Assembly: GCA_903903635.1 (NCBI GenBank)
Contig: CAIUZK010000268.1
Coordinates: forward strand, 51,117 to 115,116
Source of the DNA: an uncultured Bacteroidota bacterium
Lineage (GTDB): Bacteria; Bacteroidota; Bacteroidia; Chitinophagales; Chitinophagaceae
Direction: 5' to 3'
Length of the DNA: 64,000 bases
The position numbers and the translations under genes are program-made. Below, in pieces: positions 7,182 to 14,714 of this stretch (position 1 is the stretch's first letter; each line of letters begins with the position of its first letter). The notes under the pieces are model-generated. The model was not told where the DNA came from. It saw only the letters and a list, made by a program, of their open reading frames with translations, and did no database searches.

Positions 7182-8360
7182 ATGAAAGAAGTATATATTG
7201 TTTCAGCAGTACGCACACCAATCGGAATCTGGGGTGGTTCATTGAAAGATTTTTCGGCCACAAAGCTTGGTTCAATAGCCATTAAGGGCGCAATAGAGCG
7301 GGCAGGCATCAACCCCGCCGAGATAAATGAAGTATATATGGGCTGTGTTATCCAGGCCAATCTGGGTCAGGCTCCGGCCCGCCAGGCTGCACGCTTTGCC
7401 GGTGTACCCGATAATGTGCCATGCACCACGATCAATAAAGTTTGTGCCAGTGGTATGAAGTCCATCATGCTGGGCGCACAGGCGATTATGCTGGGTGATG
7501 CCGATGTAGTGGTTGCAGGGGGTATGGAAAGTATGAGCAATGTGCCTTTCTACAACGAAAATCTGCGCTGGGGTAATAAATATGGTAATGTTACGCTCAT
7601 AGATGGTTTGGCAAAAGACGGCCTTATAGATGTGTATCATAACTACGCCATGGGCAATGCCGCCGACCTTTGCGCCAAAGAATACAACATATCGCGCGAG
7701 GCCCAGGACGAATTTGCGGTTACCAGCTACAAACGCAGCCAGGCCGCATGGGATGCCGGTAAATTTGATAACGAAATCGTTCCGGTAGAAGTACCTCAGA
7801 AGAAAGGCGATCCGATCAAAATATCGAAAGACGAAGAGCCATGGAATGTTAAGTTCGACAAAATACCCGGCCTGCGTCCCGCTTTCACCAAGGACGGTAC
7901 AGTAACTGCAGCCAACGCCAGTACTATGAACGACGGCGCTGCTGCGCTGGTACTGATGAGCAAGGAAAAAGCAGAAGCCCTGGGTATTAAGCCAATAGCT
8001 AAAATATCGGGTTTTGCCGATGCCGAGCAGGCTCCCGAATGGTTTACTACTACTCCATCGGTTGCCGTGCCTAAGGCAGTTGCCAAAGCAGGTCTGAAAC
8101 TGGAAGATATTTCTTACTTCGAATTCAATGAGGCATTCAGCGTTGTGGGTATTGTAAACACACGGAAACTGAACCTTAAACCAGAGCAGGTAAATGTGAA
8201 CGGCGGCGCAGTTGCTATTGGTCATCCATTGGGTTGCAGCGGGGCCCGCATTGTGGCTACCCTCATCAACGTACTGAACCAGAACAACGGCAAGTACGGA
8301 GCCGCAGCAATATGCAATGGCGGCGGCGGCGCAAGCGCAATCGTAATAGAAAGAATGTAG
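7182..8360 (+). CDS. Acetyl-CoA C-acetyltransferase (thiolase)
   Basis: A 392-residue thiolase, the standard length, catalysing reversible condensation of two acetyl-CoA or thiolytic cleavage of 3-ketoacyl-CoA. The active-site residues are all present: nucleophilic Cys88 in NKVCASGMKS, NEAFSVV, His348 in AIGHPLGCSGAR, and Cys378 in CNGGGGAS. The N-terminus EVYIVSAVRTPIG is the classical start, so the ATG at 7182 is secure. It is cytoplasmic. It is not joined to other fatty-acid genes; the next gene encodes a membrane protein. A long open frame on the opposite strand is only a shadow of this gene. Confidence 0.96.
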   Translation: MKEVYIVSAVRTPIGIWGGSLKDFSATKLGSIAIKGAIERAGINPAEINEVYMGCVIQANLGQAPARQAARFAGVPDNVPCTTINKVCASGMKSIMLGAQAIMLGDADVVVAGGMESMSNVPFYNENLRWGNKYGNVTLIDGLAKDGLIDVYHNYAMGNAADLCAKEYNISREAQDEFAVTSYKRSQAAWDAGKFDNEIVPVEVPQKKGDPIKISKDEEPWNVKFDKIPGLRPAFTKDGTVTAANASTMNDGAAALVLMSKEKAEALGIKPIAKISGFADAEQAPEWFTTTPSVAVPKAVAKAGLKLEDISYFEFNEAFSVVGIVNTRKLNLKPEQVNVNGGAVAIGHPLGCSGARIVATLINVLNQNNGKYGAAAICNGGGGASAIVIERM

Positions 8361-8389
8361 ATCTCCTGCATTTAAAAAAGAGATTACTC

Positions 8390-8429
8390 TATATTTGTAA
8401 CCGGTTCGGCATGGCGCTGCACCGGTTAC
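8390..8429 (+). promoter_or_regulatory. Promoter box plus 9-base inverted repeat
   Basis: TATATTTG (8390-8397) matches the -7 box. Directly after it GTAACCGGT (8397-8405) and ACCGGTTAC (8421-8429) form a perfect inverted repeat in the expected leader of the GT87-like gene at 8451. It could be an operator for a dimeric regulator, a leader hairpin, or the thiolase terminator, although no T-run follows. Confidence 0.45.
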
Positions 8430-8450
8430 TTCGTTAAACAGGTTTATATA

Positions 8451-9629
8451 TTGCAATCCTTACGCCGACTTATCATTCATCCACGGTTTCTGCCTGGTGT
8501 CTATGTGCTCATGGCGCTTATTGCCAGTATACAGGCTTTGCTGCTGCCACCGCATATGTTTGGCGGTTTCCCTTACACTGAGTACAACAATTATGTGATA
8601 TTCAGGCAGTCGTGGTTTCATTTGCTGGATGGCAGGAACATGTATATGCTGTTCCCCTCCGAGCAGTGGGACCTCTACAAGTACAGCCCCACTTTCGCAC
8701 TCTGCATGGGGCTGCTGGCCCACCTGCCGGATTATATTGGCCTCACCATCTGGAACCTGGGCAATGCACTGGCGCTTTTTTATGCCATCAGGATGCTGCA
8801 GTTCAACGACCGTATCAAGAGCCTGATGCTTTGGTTTGTATTGCTGGAGTTGCTCACCTCTGTTCAGAACGCCCAGAGCAACGGCATGATGGCGGGACTG
8901 ATGATAGGGGCCTATGCCTGCATGCAGCGGGGCAAAATAGCATGGGCTACGCTGTGGCTGGTTATTGCTACTTTCATAAAAGTATACGGCGCCATCGGGT
9001 TTTGCCTGTTCCTGTTTTATCCCGGTAAGGTAAGATTCATAGCCTGGGCCTTACTATGGACCATACTCCTGGCCGTTATGCCACTGGCCGTTACTTCACC
9101 CCATACGCTCGTATGGCAATACCACAACTGGACCACCATGATGGCCGAAGATCAGTCGGTTTCCTATGGGCTGTCGGTGGCGGGGTGGCTGCACACCTGG
9201 TTCGGCATCAGCAGCGGAAAGGGTATTATCACCTTGCTGGGGTTGTTTTTGTTCCTGCTGCCCTTCATCAGGTTTAAACTTTACGGGAGCGAATTGTACA
9301 AAATACTCATGCTGTCGTCCATGCTTATATGGGTGATCATCTTCAATCACAAAGCCGAATCGCCTACATTTATAATAGCCATTGCAGGCGTGGTGTTGTG
9401 GTATTTTTCGGCATCGAGGCAGTTATGGCGCAGCCTGTTGCTTGCGGTTGTTTTCATTTTCACCTGCCTTTCGCCCACCGATCTTTTTCCACCCTATTTC
9501 AGAGACCACTTTTTCATTCCTTACACCATAAAAGCGGTTCCCTGCATTATGCTATGGTTCGTTATTCTTTACCGCCTTATGACCCTTAAAAAAGAAGCTG
9601 TTTTACCCCAACACTTTCTAGCGCCATAG
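8451..9629 (+). CDS. GT87/DUF2029-like polytopic membrane protein
   Basis: A 392-residue protein with about ten hydrophobic segments and the block TEYNNYVIFRQSWFHLLDG, then WDLYKYSPTFALCMGLLAHLPD, which I associate with DUF2029 / GT87 polyprenyl-phosphate-dependent mannosyltransferase-like proteins acting outside the inner membrane. The start is a TTG at 8451 (MQSLRRLIIHPRFLPGVYVL); no ATG gives the full first membrane segment. The next gene encodes a close paralogue 26 bases downstream, so they form a tandem duplicate pair. Donor and acceptor are unknown. Confidence 0.8.
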   Translation: MQSLRRLIIHPRFLPGVYVLMALIASIQALLLPPHMFGGFPYTEYNNYVIFRQSWFHLLDGRNMYMLFPSEQWDLYKYSPTFALCMGLLAHLPDYIGLTIWNLGNALALFYAIRMLQFNDRIKSLMLWFVLLELLTSVQNAQSNGMMAGLMIGAYACMQRGKIAWATLWLVIATFIKVYGAIGFCLFLFYPGKVRFIAWALLWTILLAVMPLAVTSPHTLVWQYHNWTTMMAEDQSVSYGLSVAGWLHTWFGISSGKGIITLLGLFLFLLPFIRFKLYGSELYKILMLSSMLIWVIIFNHKAESPTFIIAIAGVVLWYFSASRQLWRSLLLAVVFIFTCLSPTDLFPPYFRDHFFIPYTIKAVPCIMLWFVILYRLMTLKKEAVLPQHFLAP

Positions 9630-9655
9630 TCAACCTTAAAACCCTGTAATAGCAT

Positions 9656-10915
9656 ATGACCAGGCAAACTTTAAGTGCATTAGTAATCAACAAACGCACA
9701 CTGTTTATATTGTTTTGCCTGGCCGCGGTTTTTACATCAGTGCAGTTATACCTGCTGGGCACACATCCCTTTATCATGCCCAGGGCATCAACGATACCGG
9801 CAGACATAATGAACCAGCCACGGTATATGAATCTGTACATAGGCCGGCAAATGACCGAATACAACAATTACCTCATTTACAAATACTCTTGGTATCACCT
9901 GGTGCAGGGCGCCGACCTCTATGGCATATACCCCTCCAGCCATTGGGACTTTTACAAATACAGCCCCACTTTCGCCCTGTTTATGGGTACTATGGCGTGG
10001 CTGCCCGATGTGGTTGGCCTTTGTATCTGGAACCTGATAAATGCGCTGTGCCTGTTCTTTGCTGTCCGGTTGCTGCCCTTCAACCTCAAGACTCAGTGCC
10101 TGCTGCTGTGGTTCGTATTCAACGAATTGCTCACCTGCATATCCAACACCCAGAGCAATGGCATTATCTGCGGACTGATCATAGCGGCATTTGGCTGTAT
10201 GGATCGCGGCAAAGTTATCTGGGCGGCGTTGTGGCTGGTTATTGCCACTTATATAAAGGTTTATGGCGCAATAGGTTGCTGCCTCTTCCTTTTTTACCCC
10301 GACAAAATGAAGTTCGCGGGTTATGTGCTGCTCTGGACCGTTGTTTTGGCGGTCCTGCCCTTGCTGGTTACACCCTTCTCTACGCTGGTATGGCAATATC
10401 ATAACTGGGCCTCACTGATGGTTGCCGATGCATCAAAGGCTACCGGGCTGTCGGTAAACGGATGGCTGCAAAGCTGGTTTGGGCTTACCGGTATAAATAA
10501 CCGGGTGCTCATCGCCGGGCTGCTCTTATTCTTCCTGCCGTTTGCCAGGGTTAACCTTTATGCCGATAAAACATACAGACTACTGGCGCTGGCCTCTATG
10601 CTTATATGGGTGATCATCTTCAATCATAAAGCCGAATCGGCCACTTATATAATAGCCGTGACTGGTGTAGCCATATGGTATTTTGCCCTCCCTGCTACCG
10701 GCTGGCGAACCAGCATCCTGTTTTTTGTACTTGTGTTTACCAGTCTGTCCTCAACCGATTTCTTTCCATCCTATGTCCGGTCGCACTTTATACAGCCCTA
10801 CCGGATCAAGGCATTTCCCTGTATTGTGGCCTGGATTGCGGTCATTGTTGATCTTATGACCCTCAAAATCCGGACCGGTGATGAAAAAGAAAGAAAGATT
10901 CCTGAGTTTCATTAG
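9656..10915 (+). CDS. GT87/DUF2029-like polytopic membrane protein, tandem paralogue
   Basis: A 419-residue paralogue of the preceding protein with the same segments: TEYNNYLIYKYSWYHLVQG, WDFYKYSPTFALFMG, SNTQSNGIICGLIIAAFGC and MLIWVIIFNHKAESATYIIA. It differs by a longer N-terminus with an extra loop (residues about 36-58) between the first membrane segment and the first conserved block. Co-directional with a 26-base gap. Probably a second envelope glycosyltransferase with another specificity; this is inferred from duplication, not shown. Confidence 0.8.
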   Translation: MTRQTLSALVINKRTLFILFCLAAVFTSVQLYLLGTHPFIMPRASTIPADIMNQPRYMNLYIGRQMTEYNNYLIYKYSWYHLVQGADLYGIYPSSHWDFYKYSPTFALFMGTMAWLPDVVGLCIWNLINALCLFFAVRLLPFNLKTQCLLLWFVFNELLTCISNTQSNGIICGLIIAAFGCMDRGKVIWAALWLVIATYIKVYGAIGCCLFLFYPDKMKFAGYVLLWTVVLAVLPLLVTPFSTLVWQYHNWASLMVADASKATGLSVNGWLQSWFGLTGINNRVLIAGLLLFFLPFARVNLYADKTYRLLALASMLIWVIIFNHKAESATYIIAVTGVAIWYFALPATGWRTSILFFVLVFTSLSSTDFFPSYVRSHFIQPYRIKAFPCIVAWIAVIVDLMTLKIRTGDEKERKIPEFH

Positions 10916-10983
10916 AAAAAGAAAGAAATTTTTTCCGATATTAGCCCCTGATTTAAAAATTGGAATATCTTTATACCTGATTT

Positions 10984-11151
10984 ATGAAGTATAGTATAGC
11001 CAGATTGATTGTATTATTTGTTTTACTCCTCAGCATCGCAAGTTGCTTTGAAGGAAGATGGGCCAAGTATAACAGGCGCTATCACTACATTCATACTGCC
11101 CGCAAAAAGCACTACATCCGCTTCCATGAGCATCATAGGGGCGATTGGTAG
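10984..11151 (+). CDS. 55-residue basic small lipoprotein
   Basis: ATG at 10984, TAG at 11149-11151. The N-terminus MKYSIARLIVLFVLLLSIAS ends in a lipobox (SIASC, C21); the mature part is short and rich in His, Arg, Lys and Tyr (for example RRYHYIHTARKKHYIRFHEH). It is the first of three tiny overlapping or abutting frames. A possible -7 box TATCTTTA lies about 20 bases upstream. The lipobox makes this more than a chance frame, but I do not know the family. A His/Tyr-rich lipoprotein could bind metal or negatively charged envelope polymers; that is a guess. Confidence 0.55.
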   Translation: MKYSIARLIVLFVLLLSIASCFEGRWAKYNRRYHYIHTARKKHYIRFHEHHRGDW

Positions 11152-11354
11152 TAGTTTTCTCATTTGCTTGTTTATTGATTGCGTTTTATGGCATTTCGTG
11201 CATGCATTTTCATGTGCTGAGGCTATGTAATGCTGTGCAATGTCCCGGCGCTGATACCGTAGTTTTCACGCGATATGGGGTAAAAAACCCTTTAAATACC
11301 GTCGATCAACTGTTAGCGGGGCGGGGCAATGTATCTACCTTGCACGAAATTTAA
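11145..11354 (+). CDS. Small membrane-anchored or lipoprotein ORF
   Basis: A 69-residue frame from a TTG at 11145 that overlaps the end of the previous gene by 7 bases, which suggests translational coupling. The N-terminus is hydrophobic (VVVFSFACLLIAFYGISC), compatible with a membrane anchor or a lipobox at C19, followed by a Cys-containing stretch (RLCNAVQCPG) and a soluble tail. It ends 3 bases before the next ORF. No family is recognised. The TTG start and small size keep confidence moderate. Confidence 0.4.
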   Translation: MVVVFSFACLLIAFYGISCMHFHVLRLCNAVQCPGADTVVFTRYGVKNPLNTVDQLLAGRGNVSTLHEI

Positions 11355-11357
11355 ACA

Positions 11358-11645
11358 ATGTCATTTGTACTGGTTACCGCTGATTTCCCTTTATTAGATC
11401 CCGAAGTATATTCCATTATCGTTCGCCGGCTGGAACAGAAAAACTGGGTGAGGCTGCATGAGCACGAACTCATGGAAAGCACCATCTGGCTGTACCCTAT
11501 AGCTCCTGAACATCCTGAAGAAGCCATTAAAATTGCCCGTCACAACTTTACGGCATGCTGCATACCTTACTGTATACCCAGGCTGGCGGTTGAATGGAGT
11601 GCATCTGATTCTGTATCTGCTCACCCACTTGAAATCAATCAATAA
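11358..11645 (+). CDS. Small hypothetical cytoplasmic protein
   Basis: A 95-residue protein, ATG 11358, 3 bases after the preceding stop. No signal peptide. The predicted order strand (SFVLVTADF), helix (EVYSIIVRRLEQKNW), strands, helix (HPEEAIKIARHNFTACCI), strand (RLAVEWSA) is compatible with a small ferredoxin-like fold, the kind seen in Cas2, VapD and many other small proteins; no active residues identify it as any of these. It closes the three-gene mini-cluster. Downstream, 11653-11760 holds a further 35-codon frame that I do not call. Confidence 0.55.
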   Translation: MSFVLVTADFPLLDPEVYSIIVRRLEQKNWVRLHEHELMESTIWLYPIAPEHPEEAIKIARHNFTACCIPYCIPRLAVEWSASDSVSAHPLEINQ

Positions 11646-11797
11646 AGGCACCATGTTATTCATTATCATACATATCTGGAATACCTTTCTCAATGGCGAT
11701 CTGTTGATGGGGTATATGCTCAAAGTAAGGCAATCGTTTCGCCGGCTGCACCTGCATTGATTTCCGGCATAGTGGTTTTTAGTATCTTTATTCCTAC

Positions 11798-12868
11798 ATG
11801 CATGCGCTCCGCCTATATTTACTGATGGCACTATTAATGTGGTTATGCTCCTGTGGCGCTAATAACGGGGGGCATGCCACCAGCGATTCTTTGCTTTACT
11901 ATAATGATCATCCTGTTCAACAACAAACGGATACTCCAACCCATTCGAATACCGCACCTAAGAAGGAGCCTTACGAATATCCTAAGATAGAACCACGAAG
12001 CATTGCCGGATTTACTCAGCCTGCTGTTGTGCTCGAAAGTCCTTTCCGGCCTGATGAGGCTTTGAAACGGTTGTTTCCCGGACGGTACTATCATTTGTCC
12101 GCACCTTACGAGGACGATAGCGCGCTGAGCCTGGAGGCGTGGCGATGCAAGTCGTGCCCGGAGCAGTGGTTCGAGACCTGGTTTGGGGAGGGTAAGGTTC
12201 TGTTTCCGGAGCAGGATGGACAGATGACCCAATGGGCAGATACCCTTTGCTTTACCGATGATAGCGGACGGCGTAATATTTTCATTTCGTTCTCCTCGCT
12301 GCAGGTACAGCAGATCGACTTTATAAACTGCGGCCGCATGACGTGTGCCATACTGGGCCTGGCCTGGTTTACCGACTCGGGCGGGGTATGGAAACTGAAA
12401 AACTTTGCGCCGGGATTGGGCTGCTATGGTGCTTTTCAGAGCCTGCCTAAGATACACCTTATCAGATTTGCCCGCAACAATTATGGCTGCTACCTGCGGT
12501 ATGCCAACGGCGGTGCAGGCGGACCGTATTTTGAATACCTGTTTGTATTTGGCCTATTGAACGGGCGCTTCAAAACCTTACTTACCGTGCCCAATGCAAG
12601 CCGCACAAATGGCGGCGGATCGGAATGGCGCTGGCAACTGAAGGATGCTGCTGCCGATACCGGTTTCGGGGATCTGCCTCTGACCATAAAGGGCACCTGC
12701 CTGCGAGATATTGAAGCCAATGAGTATGATCCGGACAGCCCGGAAGAACTGCAAAAGAAAAGGCCTGCGGCCGATAGCTTTGGCTTTGCAATTTACCGCC
12801 AGTATCACTTTAGCCGAAACAGTTACAGACTGCTGAAATCAAGAACACAAGCCCCTTTAAAAAGGTAA
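11798..12868 (+). CDS. Exported lipoprotein of unknown function
   Basis: A 356-residue protein with a lipoprotein signal ending LCSC (C19), followed by a Gly/Asn/Ser/Thr linker and a folded domain from about residue 60 on. It is rich in aromatic residues and cysteines (WRCKSCPEQWFETWFG, NCGRMTCAILG, GLGCYGAFQ), suggesting disulfide-stabilised beta structure. Probably outer-membrane anchored. A box TATCTTTA precedes the gene by about 10 bases and a hairpin terminator overlaps its end (12865-12892), so it is transcribed as a single gene. The function is unknown. Confidence 0.75.
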   Translation: MHALRLYLLMALLMWLCSCGANNGGHATSDSLLYYNDHPVQQQTDTPTHSNTAPKKEPYEYPKIEPRSIAGFTQPAVVLESPFRPDEALKRLFPGRYYHLSAPYEDDSALSLEAWRCKSCPEQWFETWFGEGKVLFPEQDGQMTQWADTLCFTDDSGRRNIFISFSSLQVQQIDFINCGRMTCAILGLAWFTDSGGVWKLKNFAPGLGCYGAFQSLPKIHLIRFARNNYGCYLRYANGGAGGPYFEYLFVFGLLNGRFKTLLTVPNASRTNGGGSEWRWQLKDAAADTGFGDLPLTIKGTCLRDIEANEYDPDSPEELQKKRPAADSFGFAIYRQYHFSRNSYRLLKSRTQAPLKR

Positions 12869-12892
12869 AGAGCCCCATCCGGAGCCCTTTAC
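12865..12892 (+). terminator. Intrinsic terminator
   Basis: GTAAAGAGCCCC (12865-12876) pairs imperfectly with GGAGCCCTTTAC (12881-12892) around a 4-base loop and is followed by TATATTTTATTTT. It overlaps the stop of the lipoprotein gene and sits between convergent genes. Confidence 0.7.
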
Positions 12893-12943
12893 TATATTTT
12901 ATTTTGAAAGCCATTCGGTAGGCTTGCGTCTTTCGACCCTCGT

Positions 12944-12966
12944 CTATCTACTATCTACTATCTACT
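12944..12966. repeat. CTATCTA heptamer repeat abutting the ahcY stop codon
   Basis: CTATCTA is repeated three times plus two bases, and its edge reaches the TGA of the S-adenosylhomocysteinase gene (12966-12968 on the plus strand). The same heptamer occurs at 2053-2080. Confidence 0.85.
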
Positions 12967-14294
12967 CAATAACGATACATATCAGCTTTGTAAGGACCTT
13001 CTTTAGGAATGCCCAGGTATTCGCTTTGTGCCTCGGTAAGCTCTTCGAGCTGAGCGCCAACCTTACCCAGGTGCAGGCGTGCTACTTTCTCATCGAGGTG
13101 CTTAGGCAGTACATAAACCTTGTTCTCGTATTTAGAGTGATTCAGCCACAGCTCTATCTGAGCCAGTGTCTGGTTGCTGAAAGAGTTACTCATTACGAAG
13201 CTCGGGTGGCCAGTAGCGCAACCAAGATTCACGAGACGGCCTTCAGCCAATACGATCACTTCTTTACCATCTATGTTGTAAAGGTCAACCTGTGGTTTGA
13301 TGGTGTCTTTGGTATTGCCATAAGCGCCATTGAGCCATGCCATATCAATTTCGATATCGAAGTGACCAATGTTGCAAACGATAGCCTTATCCTTCATGGC
13401 ACGGAAGTGCTTTTCGGTAATGAGGTCGCGGCAACCTGAAGCGGTAACAATGATGTCGGCTTCTTTTACCGCATCAATCATCTTCTTAACTTCAAAACCA
13501 TCCATAGCAGCCTGAAGCGCGCAGATAGGATCGATTTCGGTAACCATAACGCGGGCGCCGGCGCCACGCAATGACAGCGCACTGCCCTTGCCTACATCGC
13601 CATAACCGCCTACTACTGCTACTTTACCAGCCATCATAACATCGGTGGCACGGCGGATAGCATCTACCAGACTTTCCTGGCAACCGTATTTATTGTCGAA
13701 TTTCGATTTTGTAACCGAGTCGTTTACATTGATTGCAGGAAGCGGCAATGTACCCTTTGCCATCCTTTCGTACAGGCGGTGAACACCGGTAGTAGTTTCT
13801 TCGCTGAGGCCCTTGATGTTGGCGATCAGTTCGGTATAATGGTCGAGAACGATATTGGTAAGATCACCACCATCGTCGAGGATCATGTTGAGGGGACGAT
13901 CTTCGGAACCGAAGAACAGAGTCTGCTCAATACACCAGTCGGCATCCTGAAGGCTCTGGCCTTTCCATGCAAAAACCCCGATACCTGCAGCGGCAATAGC
14001 AGCGGCTGCGTGATCCTGAGTAGAGAAAATGTTGCACGAGCTCCAGCGAACTTCGGCGCCAAGTGCGGTAAGTGTTTCGATCAGAACAGCAGTCTGGATA
14101 GTCATATGCAAACAACCTGCTATACGAGCTCCTTTCAGTGGCTGCGATGGTCCGTACTCTGCACGGATAGCCATAAGGCCGGGCATTTCTGCTTCAGCCA
14201 GTCTGATTTCTTTACGGCCCCACTCTGCAAGGCTGATGTCTTTTACTTTATAAGGTAATTTAAAGTCAATCTGTGAACGAGTCATCGTGCTCAT
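12966..14294 (-). CDS. ahcY: S-adenosylhomocysteinase
   Basis: A 442-residue enzyme that hydrolyses S-adenosylhomocysteine to adenosine and homocysteine, relieving product inhibition of methyltransferases. Visible signatures: [16 protein letters not shown] and [17 protein letters not shown] in the substrate domain, the NAD-binding glycine motif [13 protein letters not shown] (about 228-240), NIGHFDIEI, and the C-terminal block ending YKADMYRY that reaches into the neighbouring subunit's NAD site. Start: ATG 14294 with a -7 box 25 bases upstream. It is a single gene facing the lipoprotein gene to its left. Confidence 0.97.
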   Translation of the reverse strand: MSTMTRSQIDFKLPYKVKDISLAEWGRKEIRLAEAEMPGLMAIRAEYGPSQPLKGARIAGCLHMTIQTAVLIETLTALGAEVRWSSCNIFSTQDHAAAAIAAAGIGVFAWKGQSLQDADWCIEQTLFFGSEDRPLNMILDDGGDLTNIVLDHYTELIANIKGLSEETTTGVHRLYERMAKGTLPLPAINVNDSVTKSKFDNKYGCQESLVDAIRRATDVMMAGKVAVVGGYGDVGKGSALSLRGAGARVMVTEIDPICALQAAMDGFEVKKMIDAVKEADIIVTASGCRDLITEKHFRAMKDKAIVCNIGHFDIEIDMAWLNGAYGNTKDTIKPQVDLYNIDGKEVIVLAEGRLVNLGCATGHPSFVMSNSFSNQTLAQIELWLNHSKYENKVYVLPKHLDEKVARLHLGKVGAQLEELTEAQSEYLGIPKEGPYKADMYRY

Positions 14295-14714
14295 AATGGT
14301 TTTTTATTAAAAATTTTTGCAAAGGTAATTAAATTATAGATGCAATTAATAGAGTTCCATCAATATCTCTCATAGTGAGACCCTTTGCACCAGCAAAGAC
14401 CCGGGCGCAACCCACGCCGGACACCAAAAAAGGAGAAAGAGCCTCACCATCCCTGCCACCCGGCTCAAAAACACCCCAAAATCCCCCCAAACCCGCGCCA
14501 ATCCCACAAACTATTTTCTATGACAGATCGCCAGCGGTCTGTCATAGACCGAATAACGTACTATCATAGATTTTCAATTTGCCCAATTCATGGCTCCATA
14601 ATAGCTTTGTACCCTATATCTATCCTTCCACAACTGTGCACTTAACGCCCTCCTTTGTGCCCATTTTGGTTAAAATCTCACACTATCGCATTACCACCCG
14701 CATTACCGCCTTTG
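14295..14714. other. Spacer with a 30-base palindrome
   Basis: 420 bases between ahcY (minus) and yidC (minus). It holds the ahcY promoter at the left, a C-rich stretch at about 14400-14500 with no convincing gene, and at 14518-14547 a near-perfect palindrome: CTATGACAGATCGC (14518-14531) against GCGGTCTGTCATAG (14534-14547), 14 pairs with one G-T and only two bases between the arms. No T-run follows, so it looks more like a protein-binding site or cruciform than a terminator. Confidence 0.7.
14320..14327 (-). promoter_or_regulatory. Promoter -7 box TACCTTTG for ahcY
   Basis: Minus-strand TACCTTTG followed by C, 25 bases before the ahcY start. The leader is too short for a SAH or SAM riboswitch. 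Confidence 0.65.

Noticed and set aside
7272..8456. 394-codon open frame on the minus strand opposite the thiolase gene
   Set aside because: It is antisense to a fully conserved thiolase and its translation is Cys/His/Tyr-rich without any domain; codon structure of the thiolase explains the open frame.
11358..11645. Cas2 or VapD homologue
   Set aside because: Only the secondary-structure order is compatible; no catalytic residues or cas genes are present.
11533..11760. 75-codon ORF, or its inner 35-codon part from 11653
   Set aside because: Mostly overlaps the better supported 95-residue ORF; the inner part is too short and without a recognised motif.
14375..14569. 64-codon Pro-rich plus-strand ORF from a GTG
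   Set aside because: Low-complexity C-rich DNA; the frame ends within the palindrome region and has no promoter or homology that I can see.
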